Positions 1-9,929 of a DNA stretch of 32,335 nucleotides are shown piece by piece. Origin of the DNA: Lachnospiraceae bacterium. GTDB taxonomy: Bacteria > Bacillota > Clostridia > Lachnospirales > Lachnospiraceae. The stretch covers positions 1 to 32,335 of the forward strand of contig JAEEZH010000033.1 in assembly GCA_016288495.1 (NCBI GenBank), read 5' to 3'. Under the pieces are notes generated by a model that was given only the letters and a program-made list of their open reading frames with translations, was not told where the DNA came from and searched no databases. Position 1 is the first letter of the stretch. Every line of letters begins with the position of its first letter. The translations under genes and the position numbers were made by a program.

Positions 1-1728
1 ACTGCCTGGGACTGTACTTCTCCCGCTTTTGTAAGACATGATGCGGCAGGAGCGACGCTCTGCATACCCACGGCTTTTTGTTCTTATACCGGGGAATCCC
101 TGGATAAAAAGACTCCTCTGCTTCGTTCCATGGAGGCTATCAATACACAGTCACTGAGGCTTTTGAGACTCTTCGGAAATACTACTTCAAAGAAGGTGAC
201 ACCTTCTGCAGGACCTGAGCAGGAGTATTTTCTGGTGGACCGTGAAAAATATCTTCAGAGGAAGGATCTGATATATACAGGCCGTACCTTGTTCGGTGCC
301 ATGCCCCCCAAGGGCCAGGAACTGGATGACCACTATTACGGTGCGATCAGGGCCAGGGTGGCAAAATTTATGAGAGAGGTAAACCGTGAGCTTTGGCGGC
401 TGGGGGTTGCGGCAAAGACACAGCATAATGAGGTGGCTCCCGCTCAGCATGAGATAGCCCCCATTTATGCCACGGTAAATGTGGCCGTGGATAATAACCA
501 GCTGGTGATGGAGACGTTGAAAAAAGTGGCTGAGCGTCAGGGCCTGACCTGTCTGCTCCACGAAAAACCTTTTGCGGGAGTGAACGGTTCCGGTAAGCAC
601 AATAACTGGTCACTGGTCACAGATGACGGTATCAACCTGGTGGATCCCGGAAAAACTCCCCATGAAAACGTACAGTTTTTGCTGGTGCTTTCATGTATAA
701 TAAAAGCGATAGATGTACATGCGGACCTGTTGAGAGAGTCCGCAGCGGATGTGGGTAATGATCACAGACTGGGAGCGAATGAAGCGCCTCCTGCCATCAT
801 ATCCATTTATCTGGGCGACCAGCTTCAGGATGTGATGGATCAGCTCATATATACAGGAGCAGCCACCAGCTCTCTCAAGGGAGAGGTGATGGATACGGGA
901 GTAAAGACCATTCCGGACTTTATGAAGGATGCGACGGACAGAAACCGCACGTCTCCCTTTGCCTTTACGGGAAATAAATTTGAATTCCGTATGGTGGGAT
1001 CATCGGATTCCATAGCGGCTCCCAATACCGTTCTTAATACCATTGTGGCGGAAGCTTTTGCCGAGGCCTGTGACGAGCTGGAAAAGTCGGAAAATCTGGA
1101 AGCCTGTGTTCATGACATGATAAAAAGGTATCTGACGAAGCATCAGAGGGTTGTGTTCAACGGAAACGGCTATTCCGATGAATGGGTGAAGGAGGCCGAA
1201 ATGCGCGGCCTGCCCAATCTGCCTTCCATGGTGGATGCCATTCCGTCCCTGGTAACGGATAAATCCATCAAGCTGTTCGGAAAATTCGGGATCTATACGG
1301 AGGCCGAGCTGCGTTCCAGAGCGGAGATCCAGTATGAGGCTTATGCAAAGGCCATAAATATCGAGGCCCGTACCATGATAGATATAGCAGGCAAGACGCT
1401 TATACCTTCGGTGGTCAGGTATTCGGGAGTTCTGGCCGATACGGTTAATTCCATAAAGCTGGCAGGAGGAGATGCTGACGTGGCAAAGGAAATGCTGGAT
1501 GAAGTGATCAGGCTTTCCGCTGAGGCTAAAGCAGCGCTCACAAAGCTGGTACAGGTGACGGATAAGGGCGTGGCCATGGAGCATGGTCATGATCAGGCCG
1601 TATATTATAAGGATGAGGTCAACAGGGCAATGGAGGATTTGAGAAAACCCGTGGATGAGCTGGAGACTATAATGGATAAGGACTTCTGGCCCATGCCTTC
1701 CTACGGGGATCTGTTGTTTGAGGTCTGA
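1..1728 (+). CDS. glnN: Glutamine synthetase type III, 3' portion (5' truncated by window edge)
   Basis: Frame is open from base 1 ([59 protein letters not shown]...), so the ORF-track start at 130 is internal. Contains GSIII-like [38 protein letters not shown] and [16 protein letters not shown]. Confidence 0.95.
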   Translation, partial: TAWDCTSPAFVRHDAAGATLCIPTAFCSYTGESLDKKTPLLRSMEAINTQSLRLLRLFGNTTSKKVTPSAGPEQEYFLVDREKYLQRKDLIYTGRTLFGAMPPKGQELDDHYYGAIRARVAKFMREVNRELWRLGVAAKTQHNEVAPAQHEIAPIYATVNVAVDNNQLVMETLKKVAERQGLTCLLHEKPFAGVNGSGKHNNWSLVTDDGINLVDPGKTPHENVQFLLVLSCIIKAIDVHADLLRESAADVGNDHRLGANEAPPAIISIYLGDQLQDVMDQLIYTGAATSSLKGEVMDTGVKTIPDFMKDATDRNRTSPFAFTGNKFEFRMVGSSDSIAAPNTVLNTIVAEAFAEACDELEKSENLEACVHDMIKRYLTKHQRVVFNGNGYSDEWVKEAEMRGLPNLPSMVDAIPSLVTDKSIKLFGKFGIYTEAELRSRAEIQYEAYAKAINIEARTMIDIAGKTLIPSVVRYSGVLADTVNSIKLAGGDADVAKEMLDEVIRLSAEAKAALTKLVQVTDKGVAMEHGHDQAVYYKDEVNRAMEDLRKPVDELETIMDKDFWPMPSYGDLLFEV

Positions 1729-1802
1729 CGGATCCTGACAAAGTTCTCAGAAGGTTATGCTTTTGTCTTTCGAAGGCGTGTGTCTGAGCAAGGAGACGAA
1801 TC

Positions 1803-3626
1803 ATGAAGATAAACAAAATAAAAAAGATCATGGCACTTATTTTGATCTGCAGTCTGATGCTGGATATCAATTCTTTGATATATGCCGGGACTGCTGCCAC
1901 AGGGCAGACGCTGAACGTGGCGTCTGTTTCTCTGGATATTGCTTTTCCCTCGGGGAAAAGTGTTGTTTATAATGGGAAAAAGCATATGTCCGGCTTTGTC
2001 TGGAAGGGAAAGGATAATATCCCTTCCGTGAAGAAAAATACGGTGTGCGATCTGGTTTTCCGTATCAATTCTCCGGCTTTGGATTTTGCCGAGCCTAAGA
2101 TAAAAGTGAAGAACAATAAGAACGTGGCCACATCCGAAAAAAAGCTCCCCTGCATCATTCTTGGTTTTAAGGCGTCCGGTGATGCCACACCCGAGCAGAA
2201 GGCACTGGTAAAAGACGTCAATAAGGAACTTAAAAAATCTCCGGTATATTTTAATATAGAACCGGCGGATCTCAATGACCTGAAGCCTGTGGTCACTTTG
2301 AATAAAAATGCTTCGAAGGTTAAGAAGGTGGTGGTCACCCTGGGAGATAAGCAGGTTAAGCTGTCAAAGAAGGATTATCAGTCTACCATCAGCGGCAATA
2401 CGTATACCATAACCGGGATCAGGAATTACAAGGGAACTTTTACCAATGATCCCAATAAGAAAAAGGACGATGATCCCGAACCGCAGGTAGATGCCAAGGA
2501 TACAGGCATCAGGAAAAACCTTAACGCGGTAAATCTGGATCTTCTCAAAACAGCTAAGATCAGCGCTGACATCAAGGCCGGCAAGAACCTGGCAATTTCT
2601 TCATATTCCATTGAGAACGCCATGGGAATGGCCGCCAACGGAGCAAAGGGAGAGACCCTTTCCGAGATTGAAAAGGCTCTTTTTGACGGAGCTTCGATCG
2701 GTAAATTCAATGAGGATATAGGCGCCTGCTCCGATCATTTAAGGAGTCTGTCCGGAAACGGATTTACCACTAATCTGGCAAACGGTATCTGGGTCAACGG
2801 CTTAGAGGTGGAGGATGATTTCAGAAAGAATGTGGAGACCTATTACAGCGCCAGCATCAACTGTGCACGCTTCACCGAAAAATCCGGGGATGAGATCAAC
2901 AGCTTTGTGGCCGAGAATACCCATGACATGATAAAGAAGATCGTGGACGACCTGGATCAGGATGTGAGGGCCGTGCTGGTAAACGCTCTTTACATGGAAG
3001 GCAAATGGGATGTTCCTTTTGATGATGAACATATTAAGGAAAATGCCGATTTTACCAATTCAAAGGGAGGGACAGAAAAGGTCACCAGGCTTATCGATCA
3101 TGAGAATTCCACTTATTTCAGATATAAAAAGGGTGACGGTATCATCCGTGATCTGACCGAGGGCAAAGGTAAGTTCATAGCTATCCTTCCCGATAAAGGG
3201 GTGAGCCTTACGGATTATCTCGCTGAATGTGATGCGGATATGATGGCGGGTATAGAGGCAAATATCAGTCATAAATATGAGCTGACCACGGAATTCCCGG
3301 AATTTGAGTATGAATATGAGGCCCATCTCAATGAGCCGCTGTCACAGATGGGTATAAAGCATGCATTCAGAAACGCTGATTTTACAAATATGCTCAAGGA
3401 TAAAAAAGAATTACTGTATATAGATTCCGTTATCCACAAGACTCATGTAAAGGTGGACCGCACCGGAGCAAAGGCAGCTGCGGCTACGGCTATCTTTGAA
3501 AAAGCCACTTCCGTGGGAAATACGCCTCCCAGGAAATATGTGATCTTTGACAGACCTTTTATCTATATGCTTACAGATGATAATTACATGCCGCTGTTCA
3601 TAGGAGTGGTCAATACATGTAAGTGA
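1803..3626 (+). CDS. Secreted serpin-family protein with N-terminal signal peptide and an extra ~200-aa N-terminal region
   Basis: Signal peptide-like MKINKIKKIMALILICSLMLDINSLIYA. Serpin core (SSYSIENAMGMAANGAKGETLSEIEKAL; LVNALYMEGKWDVPFD) and hinge/RCL GAKAAAATAIFEKATS... followed by FDRPFIYMLTDDNYMPLFIGVV. RBS aaggaga upstream. Confidence 0.93.
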   Translation: MKINKIKKIMALILICSLMLDINSLIYAGTAATGQTLNVASVSLDIAFPSGKSVVYNGKKHMSGFVWKGKDNIPSVKKNTVCDLVFRINSPALDFAEPKIKVKNNKNVATSEKKLPCIILGFKASGDATPEQKALVKDVNKELKKSPVYFNIEPADLNDLKPVVTLNKNASKVKKVVVTLGDKQVKLSKKDYQSTISGNTYTITGIRNYKGTFTNDPNKKKDDDPEPQVDAKDTGIRKNLNAVNLDLLKTAKISADIKAGKNLAISSYSIENAMGMAANGAKGETLSEIEKALFDGASIGKFNEDIGACSDHLRSLSGNGFTTNLANGIWVNGLEVEDDFRKNVETYYSASINCARFTEKSGDEINSFVAENTHDMIKKIVDDLDQDVRAVLVNALYMEGKWDVPFDDEHIKENADFTNSKGGTEKVTRLIDHENSTYFRYKKGDGIIRDLTEGKGKFIAILPDKGVSLTDYLAECDADMMAGIEANISHKYELTTEFPEFEYEYEAHLNEPLSQMGIKHAFRNADFTNMLKDKKELLYIDSVIHKTHVKVDRTGAKAAAATAIFEKATSVGNTPPRKYVIFDRPFIYMLTDDNYMPLFIGVVNTCK

Positions 3627-4963
3627 TCTGTTATCCAAAGCAGCAGGGCGATGGATCATCGCCCGGGATGACGGCGGCCGTATATGGTATTAACATGGAT
3701 AATGAAAAAATAGATCCCTTCGCAAAAAAACTCTGGCGTCTGGCATCTGATACCATAATCATTAATATGAGGTTCATGGATGCAGCGCTTTTGAAGCTTC
3801 CCGTCCGGGGCAGGCGAGGTCAGAGGACCGTAGCCTGCAACGGGAAGGAGATCTTTTATGAGCCTGTTTATATCATAGAACAGTATTCAAAGGATCCTGC
3901 TTCAACAGCCAGGATATATCTGCATATCATTCTGCATTTCATTTTTAATCACAGCTTTAATTCTGATAAATTAAACGCCGAGCTCTGGGATCTGGCCTGT
4001 GATATCGCCGTGGAAAATATGATAATGGAAATGGAAGTTCCTGCCCTGGCCCTTTTGGGAGATGATGAGCGTAAAATGCGTCTGAAGGGTCTTAAAAAAG
4101 GCGTGGAATATATGAGTGCCGAGAGAATATATAAGTATTTCCTGTTAAATCCGCCATCTTCCGTATCCGAATTTAAGAGACTTTTTGCCAGGGACGATCA
4201 TGTGTACTGGAGGGAGCAGGAAAAGCTGGAGATCTCCGAGCAGGAATGGAAGAAGATAAACGAAAGGATAAAGGCTGAGCTGAAATCTTTTTCCAGGGGA
4301 CGTGTCGGTGTGGAGAGCCTCATCAAAAATCTGGAAGAAGCCGTTAAGGACAGGCAGGATTACGGTGCGCTGCTGGAGCGTTTCTGTGCCAGAGGGGAAG
4401 AGATGAAGGTCAGCGAGGATGAGTTTGATTACATATATTATACCTACGGCCTGGAGCACTATGATAAAATGCCTCTGATCGAGCCGTTGGAATTCCGGGA
4501 TACCAAAAAGATCAGGGATTTTGTGATAGTGCTGGACACTTCAGCCTCCTGCCGCGGGGATATCATCAGGAGCTTTCTGGCAAAAACCTACGCCATAATC
4601 CACAACAGTGAGAGCTTTTTCCAGAAGGTGAATGTACATATCCTTCAGTGTGACAATGAAGTCCAGTCGGATACAAGGATCGCCATTCAGTCGGATTTTG
4701 ATGAGTTCATAAAAAACGGAAGTTTTGTGGGCTTTGGAGGTACGGATTTCAGGCCTGCTTTTTCATACATAGACGATCTGATCGAAAAAGAGGAATTCAC
4801 GGATCTTAAGGGAGTGATCTATTTTACCGATGGATATGGGATCTACCCTGAAAAGGCTCCGGAGTACGATTGTATCTTTGCATTTCTGAACGAAGATGAG
4901 CACCGTATGGAGGCTCCCTGGTGGGCGATACCGGTGGTGCTGGATGAGGAGCAGCTGGCGTAG
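3623..4963 (+). CDS. vWA-like domain protein with N-terminal DUF2201-type (putative metallopeptidase) region; start uncertain (GTG 3623, ATG 3668 or ATG 3695)
   Basis: Intact MIDAS-like DTSAS in DFVIVLDTSASCRG. N-terminal region resembles DUF2201. Paired with the downstream MoxR ATPase. Confidence 0.82.
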   Translation: MICYPKQQGDGSSPGMTAAVYGINMDNEKIDPFAKKLWRLASDTIIINMRFMDAALLKLPVRGRRGQRTVACNGKEIFYEPVYIIEQYSKDPASTARIYLHIILHFIFNHSFNSDKLNAELWDLACDIAVENMIMEMEVPALALLGDDERKMRLKGLKKGVEYMSAERIYKYFLLNPPSSVSEFKRLFARDDHVYWREQEKLEISEQEWKKINERIKAELKSFSRGRVGVESLIKNLEEAVKDRQDYGALLERFCARGEEMKVSEDEFDYIYYTYGLEHYDKMPLIEPLEFRDTKKIRDFVIVLDTSASCRGDIIRSFLAKTYAIIHNSESFFQKVNVHILQCDNEVQSDTRIAIQSDFDEFIKNGSFVGFGGTDFRPAFSYIDDLIEKEEFTDLKGVIYFTDGYGIYPEKAPEYDCIFAFLNEDEHRMEAPWWAIPVVLDEEQLA

Positions 4964-4988
4964 CGAAGAATCTTAAAAGGGAGAAAAT

Positions 4989-6482
4989 ATGAACATAAAA
5001 CAGGCGAAGGATTCAATAAAGCAGACTGTATCGATGTATCTCAAAAAGAATAAACTGGGCGATTACTGTATCCCTGTGGTGAGACAGCGCCCTGTATTCA
5101 TGTTGGGAGCGCCCGGAGTGGGCAAGACCGCCATCATGGAGCAGATAGCCCAGGAACTGGGTATAGCGCTGGTCTCATATTCCATGACCCATCATACCAG
5201 ACAGTCAGCCATAGGACTGCCCTTTATAAGGGAGAGGGAGTATGAAGGGGAACATTTCGACGTGACTGAATATACCATGAGTGAGATCATCGCTTCCGTG
5301 TACGAGATCATGGCGGACAGTGGGATCCGGGAAGGTATCCTGTTTCTCGATGAGATAAACTGTGTGTCCGAAACCCTGTATCCCTCCATGCTCCAGTTTC
5401 TTCAGTATAAAGTCTTCGGAAGGCATAAGGTTCCTGAGGGCTGGGTGATAGTAACTGCGGGGAATCCTCCGGAGTTCAACAAGTCGGTCAGGGAGTTTGA
5501 CGTGGCGGTACTGGACCGCCTTAAGGTGATAGAAGTGGAACCGGATTATTCGGTATTCAGGGAATATGCAACTGTCAGCCGTCTGCATCCCGCGATCACG
5601 GATTTTCTGGATATGAAGAGGGAGTATTTTTACAAGATCGAAAACAGTGCCAGGGGCAGATCCTACGTCACCGCCAGAGGCTGGGAGGATCTGTCCGAGA
5701 TCATCTGTCTCATCGAGGAAGAGGGCGGACTGGCTGATGATGAACTCATAGGGCAGTATCTGAAAAATGAGAAAGTGGTCAGGGAATTCGGAGCATACTA
5801 TGAACTTTATAACAAATATAAACAGGAGTATCAGGTGGCGAAGATCCTCAAGGGAGAAGCGGGGGAAGATGTGGTGAAACGGGCTCTGGCCGCTGCTTTT
5901 GACGAGAGGCTGTCACTTTTGTCCATGCTCATGGATAAGGTCATAACCGATATGAGGGATAATATAAGGACAGCGGATATGTATGCGGCTGCGGCGCCTG
6001 TCCTCAAATCCTGTGATGCGTTGGACGCAAAGGAACTCATGGATAAGCTGGATAAAGCGCAGGCTTCATTCAGAGCCAGGCTGACGGGACTGGGAAAGGC
6101 AAATTCACTTTCCGGCGAGGAGGAAGCAAAGCTAAAAGGTCTGCTGATCCTGCTGGATGAGCTGGGCAAAAAAGGCGTGACACAGGAAAATCCTTATGAG
6201 TATATAAAATCGGATTTCAACGGCAGGGTGAAGGAGCTTAAGGCTCAAAGTCAGGAGATCTCGGATTCCCTTCATAATCTGTTTGATTTCTGTGAAAAAG
6301 CCTTCGAGGGGGACAATGAAATGCTGATACTGGTGACTGAACTTACGGTAAATCCCCACAGTTCAAAATTTATCGCCCGCTTCGGCAGCCCGGACTATGA
6401 AAAACATCAGGATGAACTGATGGTTGCAGACCGTACGCTGGATCTGCAGCAGGAGGCCAAAGAGCTTCTTGGAACACTGTAA
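4989..6482 (+). CDS. MoxR-family AAA+ ATPase
   Basis: Walker A GAPGVGKT, Walker B ILFLDEIN, sensor-1-like VTAGNPPE. RBS aaaaggga before ATG. Directly downstream of the vWA gene. Confidence 0.92.
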   Translation: MNIKQAKDSIKQTVSMYLKKNKLGDYCIPVVRQRPVFMLGAPGVGKTAIMEQIAQELGIALVSYSMTHHTRQSAIGLPFIREREYEGEHFDVTEYTMSEIIASVYEIMADSGIREGILFLDEINCVSETLYPSMLQFLQYKVFGRHKVPEGWVIVTAGNPPEFNKSVREFDVAVLDRLKVIEVEPDYSVFREYATVSRLHPAITDFLDMKREYFYKIENSARGRSYVTARGWEDLSEIICLIEEEGGLADDELIGQYLKNEKVVREFGAYYELYNKYKQEYQVAKILKGEAGEDVVKRALAAAFDERLSLLSMLMDKVITDMRDNIRTADMYAAAAPVLKSCDALDAKELMDKLDKAQASFRARLTGLGKANSLSGEEEAKLKGLLILLDELGKKGVTQENPYEYIKSDFNGRVKELKAQSQEISDSLHNLFDFCEKAFEGDNEMLILVTELTVNPHSSKFIARFGSPDYEKHQDELMVADRTLDLQQEAKELLGTL

Positions 6483-6658
6483 AATGTATAATCTGCCTGT
6501 AAGACACGACATCTTGTGGTAAAAATTAACATAAACACAAGAGCGCAAAAATGGTTTTTTGTAAAATTTCACTATATGTTTACTTGCTGTTCATACTTTG
6601 TTCATATTTTTTTGTTATAGTTTTATCAAGTTGAACGAAGAGAGAAGAGAAGGTATAG

Positions 6659-6740
6659 TAGATAGATTTTTTCATAATAGCCGCGGACTCTGAGAGGGGT
6701 TCGCGGCACTCCTCATTTTGTGGGGAGTTTTTTATTTTTC
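6659..6740 (+). terminator. Two consecutive stem-loops followed by a T-rich tract; terminator and possibly the 3' end of a small RNA
   Basis: GCCGCG gactctgagaggggtt CGCGGC, then ACTCCTC attttgt GGGGAGT TTTTTATTTTT. Confidence 0.55.
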
Positions 6741-6747
6741 ATGTTTT

Positions 6748-6772
6748 TTGACAGGACGGACTGTGGTATAAT
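6748..6772 (+). promoter_or_regulatory. Candidate promoter for the alarmone synthetase (TTGACA, short 13-nt spacer, extended -10 TGGTATAAT)
   Basis: ttgaca at 6748-6753, tataat at 6767-6772 preceded by TGG. The short spacing makes the -35 assignment uncertain. Confidence 0.5.
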
Positions 6773-6813
6773 TAAATTTGTTGCTTATGTTTTTTTGCAA
6801 GGGGTACGGTACA

Positions 6814-7473
6814 ATGAACGCAAATAATGAAGCGCATATAAATACAATGGAAAATGCGATCCATATCTTTGAAGATGCTGACAGCTGGAGCACGGTGATG
6901 CTGCTGTACAATTCCGCATTAAAGAAGATCAATATCAAGCTGGAGATCCTGAACGATGAATTCCAGCATGCACATCAGTATAATCCCATAGAACACGTAA
7001 AAACCAGACTTAAGAGTGCCGAGAGCATAGTGAGGAAGCTGAAGCGGCGGGGGTATGAATCCACCACGGAAAATATGGTCAAATATGTGAATGACATAGC
7101 CGGGGTCCGGGTTATCTGTTCCTTCACCTCCGATATATACAGGATAGCGGATATGCTCTCTTCCCAGTCGGATATACATGTCCTGTTTATAAAGGATTAT
7201 ATCAAGAATCCCAAGGAAAGCGGCTATAAGAGCTATCACATGATAGTGACGGTTCCCATCTATCTGTCCAACGGTGCCGTGGAGACGAAAGTTGAGATCC
7301 AGATACGTACCGTGGCCATGGATTTCTGGGCTACTCTGGAACACAAGATCAATTACAAATTCTTTGATAATGTTCCGGAGCATATAAAGCGTGACCTGCG
7401 TTCCTGTGCCGAAATGGTGTCAGATCTGGACGCCAAAATGATGGATCTGAATGAACAGGTAAGGTCATTGTAA
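6814..7473 (+). CDS. relQ: Small alarmone synthetase (GTP pyrophosphokinase, RelQ/YjbM-like)
   Basis: RelA/SpoT synthetase motifs: SIVRKLKRRGYE, DIAGVRVICSF, IKNPKESGYKSYHMIV, VEIQIRTVAMDFWATLEHKINYK. No hydrolase domain. ATG at 6814 (MNANNEAH) with upstream caagggg is preferred to the ORF-track start 6778. Confidence 0.9.
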   Translation: MNANNEAHINTMENAIHIFEDADSWSTVMLLYNSALKKINIKLEILNDEFQHAHQYNPIEHVKTRLKSAESIVRKLKRRGYESTTENMVKYVNDIAGVRVICSFTSDIYRIADMLSSQSDIHVLFIKDYIKNPKESGYKSYHMIVTVPIYLSNGAVETKVEIQIRTVAMDFWATLEHKINYKFFDNVPEHIKRDLRSCAEMVSDLDAKMMDLNEQVRSL

Positions 7474-7496
7474 ATATACTGAAAATATGGTATCAT
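7469..7496 (+). promoter_or_regulatory. Candidate promoter for the repeat-rich protein (TTGTAA-16-TATCAT with TGG extended -10)
   Basis: ttgtaa 7469-7474, tggtatcat ending 7496, upstream of the 7601 gene. Confidence 0.35.
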
Positions 7497-7600
7497 CTAA
7501 TCTGATTGTGCGTTATTATACCGGATAACGAAAACAGCTATTTAATTTGTTCGTGAGTTTAGTTGATTAACTAAGCAGGCAGTTTTGCAAAGGGGTAAGT

Positions 7601-9838
7601 ATGGACTATTTTTTTGACAAACTATCCGACAGGATCAATGCATCCCAGGACCGGGGAGCAGGAAGAGATTATGAGCAGAGTTCACAGTCACAGACTGCTG
7701 CACCTGCTGTGGATAATTCCGAGCTGGAAAAGATCATAGACGAGAGGCTTGCGCTGTTTCGGGATCAGATCGTCGAGGATTTAAAGACGAGCGTAGTCAA
7801 GAGTGTCAATGATTCAAATTCCATGTATGTGGAGATGATCACCCACAGCAATGATGAGGGAAATACAGCCCGGCTTTCCGCTACCGAGGAGATCATGTCT
7901 GCCCTGGCATCCACCAAGAACGATCTTTCGGATGCCATAAGCATGAACGGCCATGCGACCAAGGAAGAACTGACGGAGATCATTACCCGCCTTCAGGACG
8001 AATATCTTACCAGAGAGGATCTTATTGATTCCGTAGCGGAGAGGATGTCTGCTTCGGAAGAGATCATGTCTGCCCTTGCATCTACCAAGAACGATCTTTC
8101 GGATGCCATCAATTCCGGTAATTACGCAGTTCAGGAGAGCCTGACAGAGATAATAGCAAAGCAGTCTCAGCAGTCACGTCTGCCCGAGGAAGTGGTTTCC
8201 GAGATAGCAGAAGAAGTGGCTTACAGGGTGAGACAGGACCAGGGCGCGCCGATATCCGAGGAGGGTATAGCGGAGGCTGTGGCGGCGGCTTTGGCAGTAT
8301 CGCTGAGAGCCCCTGCATCAAAGGAGGAAATAGCAGGAGAAGTAGCGGATACTCTGGCAGAGACGCTTGATTCCCATAAGCTGGAGATATCGGAGATCGC
8401 GGAAGCGGTAGCTGAAAAGGTCCGTGAAGACAGGACAGAGCCTGTGTCAAAGGAAGAGATAGCACAGGTTGTAGAGGAAATAGTCCGTGAAAACAGGACA
8501 GAGCCTGTATCCAGAGAAGAGATAGCCCGGGTCGTAGAAGAGATAGTCCGTGAGAACAGGACAGAGCCTGTTTCCAAGGAGGATATAGCAGCTGCGGTAG
8601 CTGCGGATATGGCAGTTACACTGGCAGCCCAGAGGCTGGAGATATCGGAGATCGCGGAAGCGGTAGCGGGGAAGGTCCGTGAGAACCAGATCATTCCCGT
8701 GTCCGAGGAGGAGATCGCCCGCATCCTGTCCGAGAAGATCCGTGAGAACAGGGTAGAGCCTGTATCAAAGGAAGAGATCGCTCAGATCGTTGAGGAAAAG
8801 GTACAGGAAAACAAGGTCATCCCGGTATCCAAAGAAGAGATCGCAGGGGTTGTAGAGGAAATAGTCCGTGAAAACAGGACAGAGCCCGTATCGAAGGAAG
8901 AGATAGCCCGGGTCGTAGAGGAGATAGTCCGTGAGAACAGGACGGAGCCTGTTTCCAAGGAGGATATAGCAGCTGCGGTAGCTGCGGATATGGCAGTTAC
9001 ACTGGCAGCTCAGAAGCTGGAGATATCGGATATTGCGGAAGCGGTAGCAGGTAAGGTCCGTGAGAACCAGATCGTTCCCGTGTCCGAGGAGGAGATCGCC
9101 CGCATCCTGTCCGAGAAGATCCGTGAGAACAGGATAGAGCCTGTATCAAAGGAAGAGATTGCTCAGATCGTTGAGGAAAAGGTACAGGAAAACAAGGTCA
9201 TTCCGGTATCGAAAGAAGAGATAGCAGGGGTTGTAGAGGAAAAGATCCAGGCGAACAAGGTCGTTCCGGTATCGAAAGATGAGATAGCCCGGGTCGTAGA
9301 CGAAAAGATACGGGAATACAAGTCTGATATCCTGGCTGCCCTGAGTGTGGCAAAGAATGAGCTTTCCGACAATATAATCGCAGGCTTCGAGAAAGAGGAT
9401 GCCGGCGTGGCAGGGGCGGTCAATGCTTCCGGTTCAGCGGTGAAGCAGGAACTGACCGAAACCATCAACAGATCCACGGAAGAACTTTCCGATCATATGC
9501 ATAAGGAAAGCGTAAAGGTATATAAAAATGTCCAGGCGGTGCTGGAAGAGAGCTTCCGTACCCAGAATGAAAAAATGGATGCCGATGCGGCCAGCCGTGA
9601 CCAGAACCTGCGCAATGTCCTGGATGTCAGCATTAATTCCGCTCTTAAGGATAATCTTCGGGATGAGAGTGAAAATACGAAAAAGATCGTCAATGACACG
9701 GTGTCATCCCTGCTCAACACAAATACGGGAGAGAAGCTTTCTTCCATTAAGGGTATGCTTCTGGCGCTCATCTGTATGCTGGGCATCAATCTTCTCGGGA
9801 TCATAGTTATCCTGCTGTGGATCTTCCAGGTGATCTGA
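7601..9838 (+). CDS. Repeat-rich, highly charged coiled-coil-like protein with C-terminal transmembrane tail anchor
   Basis: RBS aaaggggtaagt-ATG. Many copies of a ~21-aa unit (PVSKEEIARVVEEIVRENRTE). C-terminal hydrophobic segment MLLALICMLGINLLGIIVILLWIFQVI. No N-terminal signal peptide. Confidence 0.85.
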   Translation: MDYFFDKLSDRINASQDRGAGRDYEQSSQSQTAAPAVDNSELEKIIDERLALFRDQIVEDLKTSVVKSVNDSNSMYVEMITHSNDEGNTARLSATEEIMSALASTKNDLSDAISMNGHATKEELTEIITRLQDEYLTREDLIDSVAERMSASEEIMSALASTKNDLSDAINSGNYAVQESLTEIIAKQSQQSRLPEEVVSEIAEEVAYRVRQDQGAPISEEGIAEAVAAALAVSLRAPASKEEIAGEVADTLAETLDSHKLEISEIAEAVAEKVREDRTEPVSKEEIAQVVEEIVRENRTEPVSREEIARVVEEIVRENRTEPVSKEDIAAAVAADMAVTLAAQRLEISEIAEAVAGKVRENQIIPVSEEEIARILSEKIRENRVEPVSKEEIAQIVEEKVQENKVIPVSKEEIAGVVEEIVRENRTEPVSKEEIARVVEEIVRENRTEPVSKEDIAAAVAADMAVTLAAQKLEISDIAEAVAGKVRENQIVPVSEEEIARILSEKIRENRIEPVSKEEIAQIVEEKVQENKVIPVSKEEIAGVVEEKIQANKVVPVSKDEIARVVDEKIREYKSDILAALSVAKNELSDNIIAGFEKEDAGVAGAVNASGSAVKQELTETINRSTEELSDHMHKESVKVYKNVQAVLEESFRTQNEKMDADAASRDQNLRNVLDVSINSALKDNLRDESENTKKIVNDTVSSLLNTNTGEKLSSIKGMLLALICMLGINLLGIIVILLWIFQVI
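8462..9223 (+). repeat. In-frame higher-order tandem duplication, 2 x 381 bp (127 aa), inside the repeat-rich CDS; a partial third copy begins at 9224
   Basis: gca(c/g)aggttgtagaggaaatagtccgtgaaaacaggacagagcc... at 8462 recurs near-identically at 8843; the same boundary recurs at 9224 (gcaggggttgtagaggaa) before diverging. tttccaaggaggatatagcagctgcggtagctgcgg at 8571 recurs at 8952 (offset 381). Confidence 0.88.
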
Positions 9839-9852
9839 GAGAGTTTTTCTTG

Positions 9853-9880
9853 TTTACAAAAACAAACTCTGTGGTATAAT
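9853..9880 (+). promoter_or_regulatory. Promoter for murA (TTTACA-16-TATAAT, TGTGGTATAAT extended -10)
   Basis: tttaca 9853-9858, tataat 9875-9880. Confidence 0.65.
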
Positions 9881-9929
9881 GGTGGTTGTGTGTTTTTTAG
9901 ACAAACCACAGATTTTGGAGATTTTACGG

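Noticed and set aside
8109-8724. Minus-strand ORFs opposite the repeat-rich protein (118 and 167 aa)
   Set aside because: Repetitive only because the plus-strand CDS is repetitive; no independent start signals.
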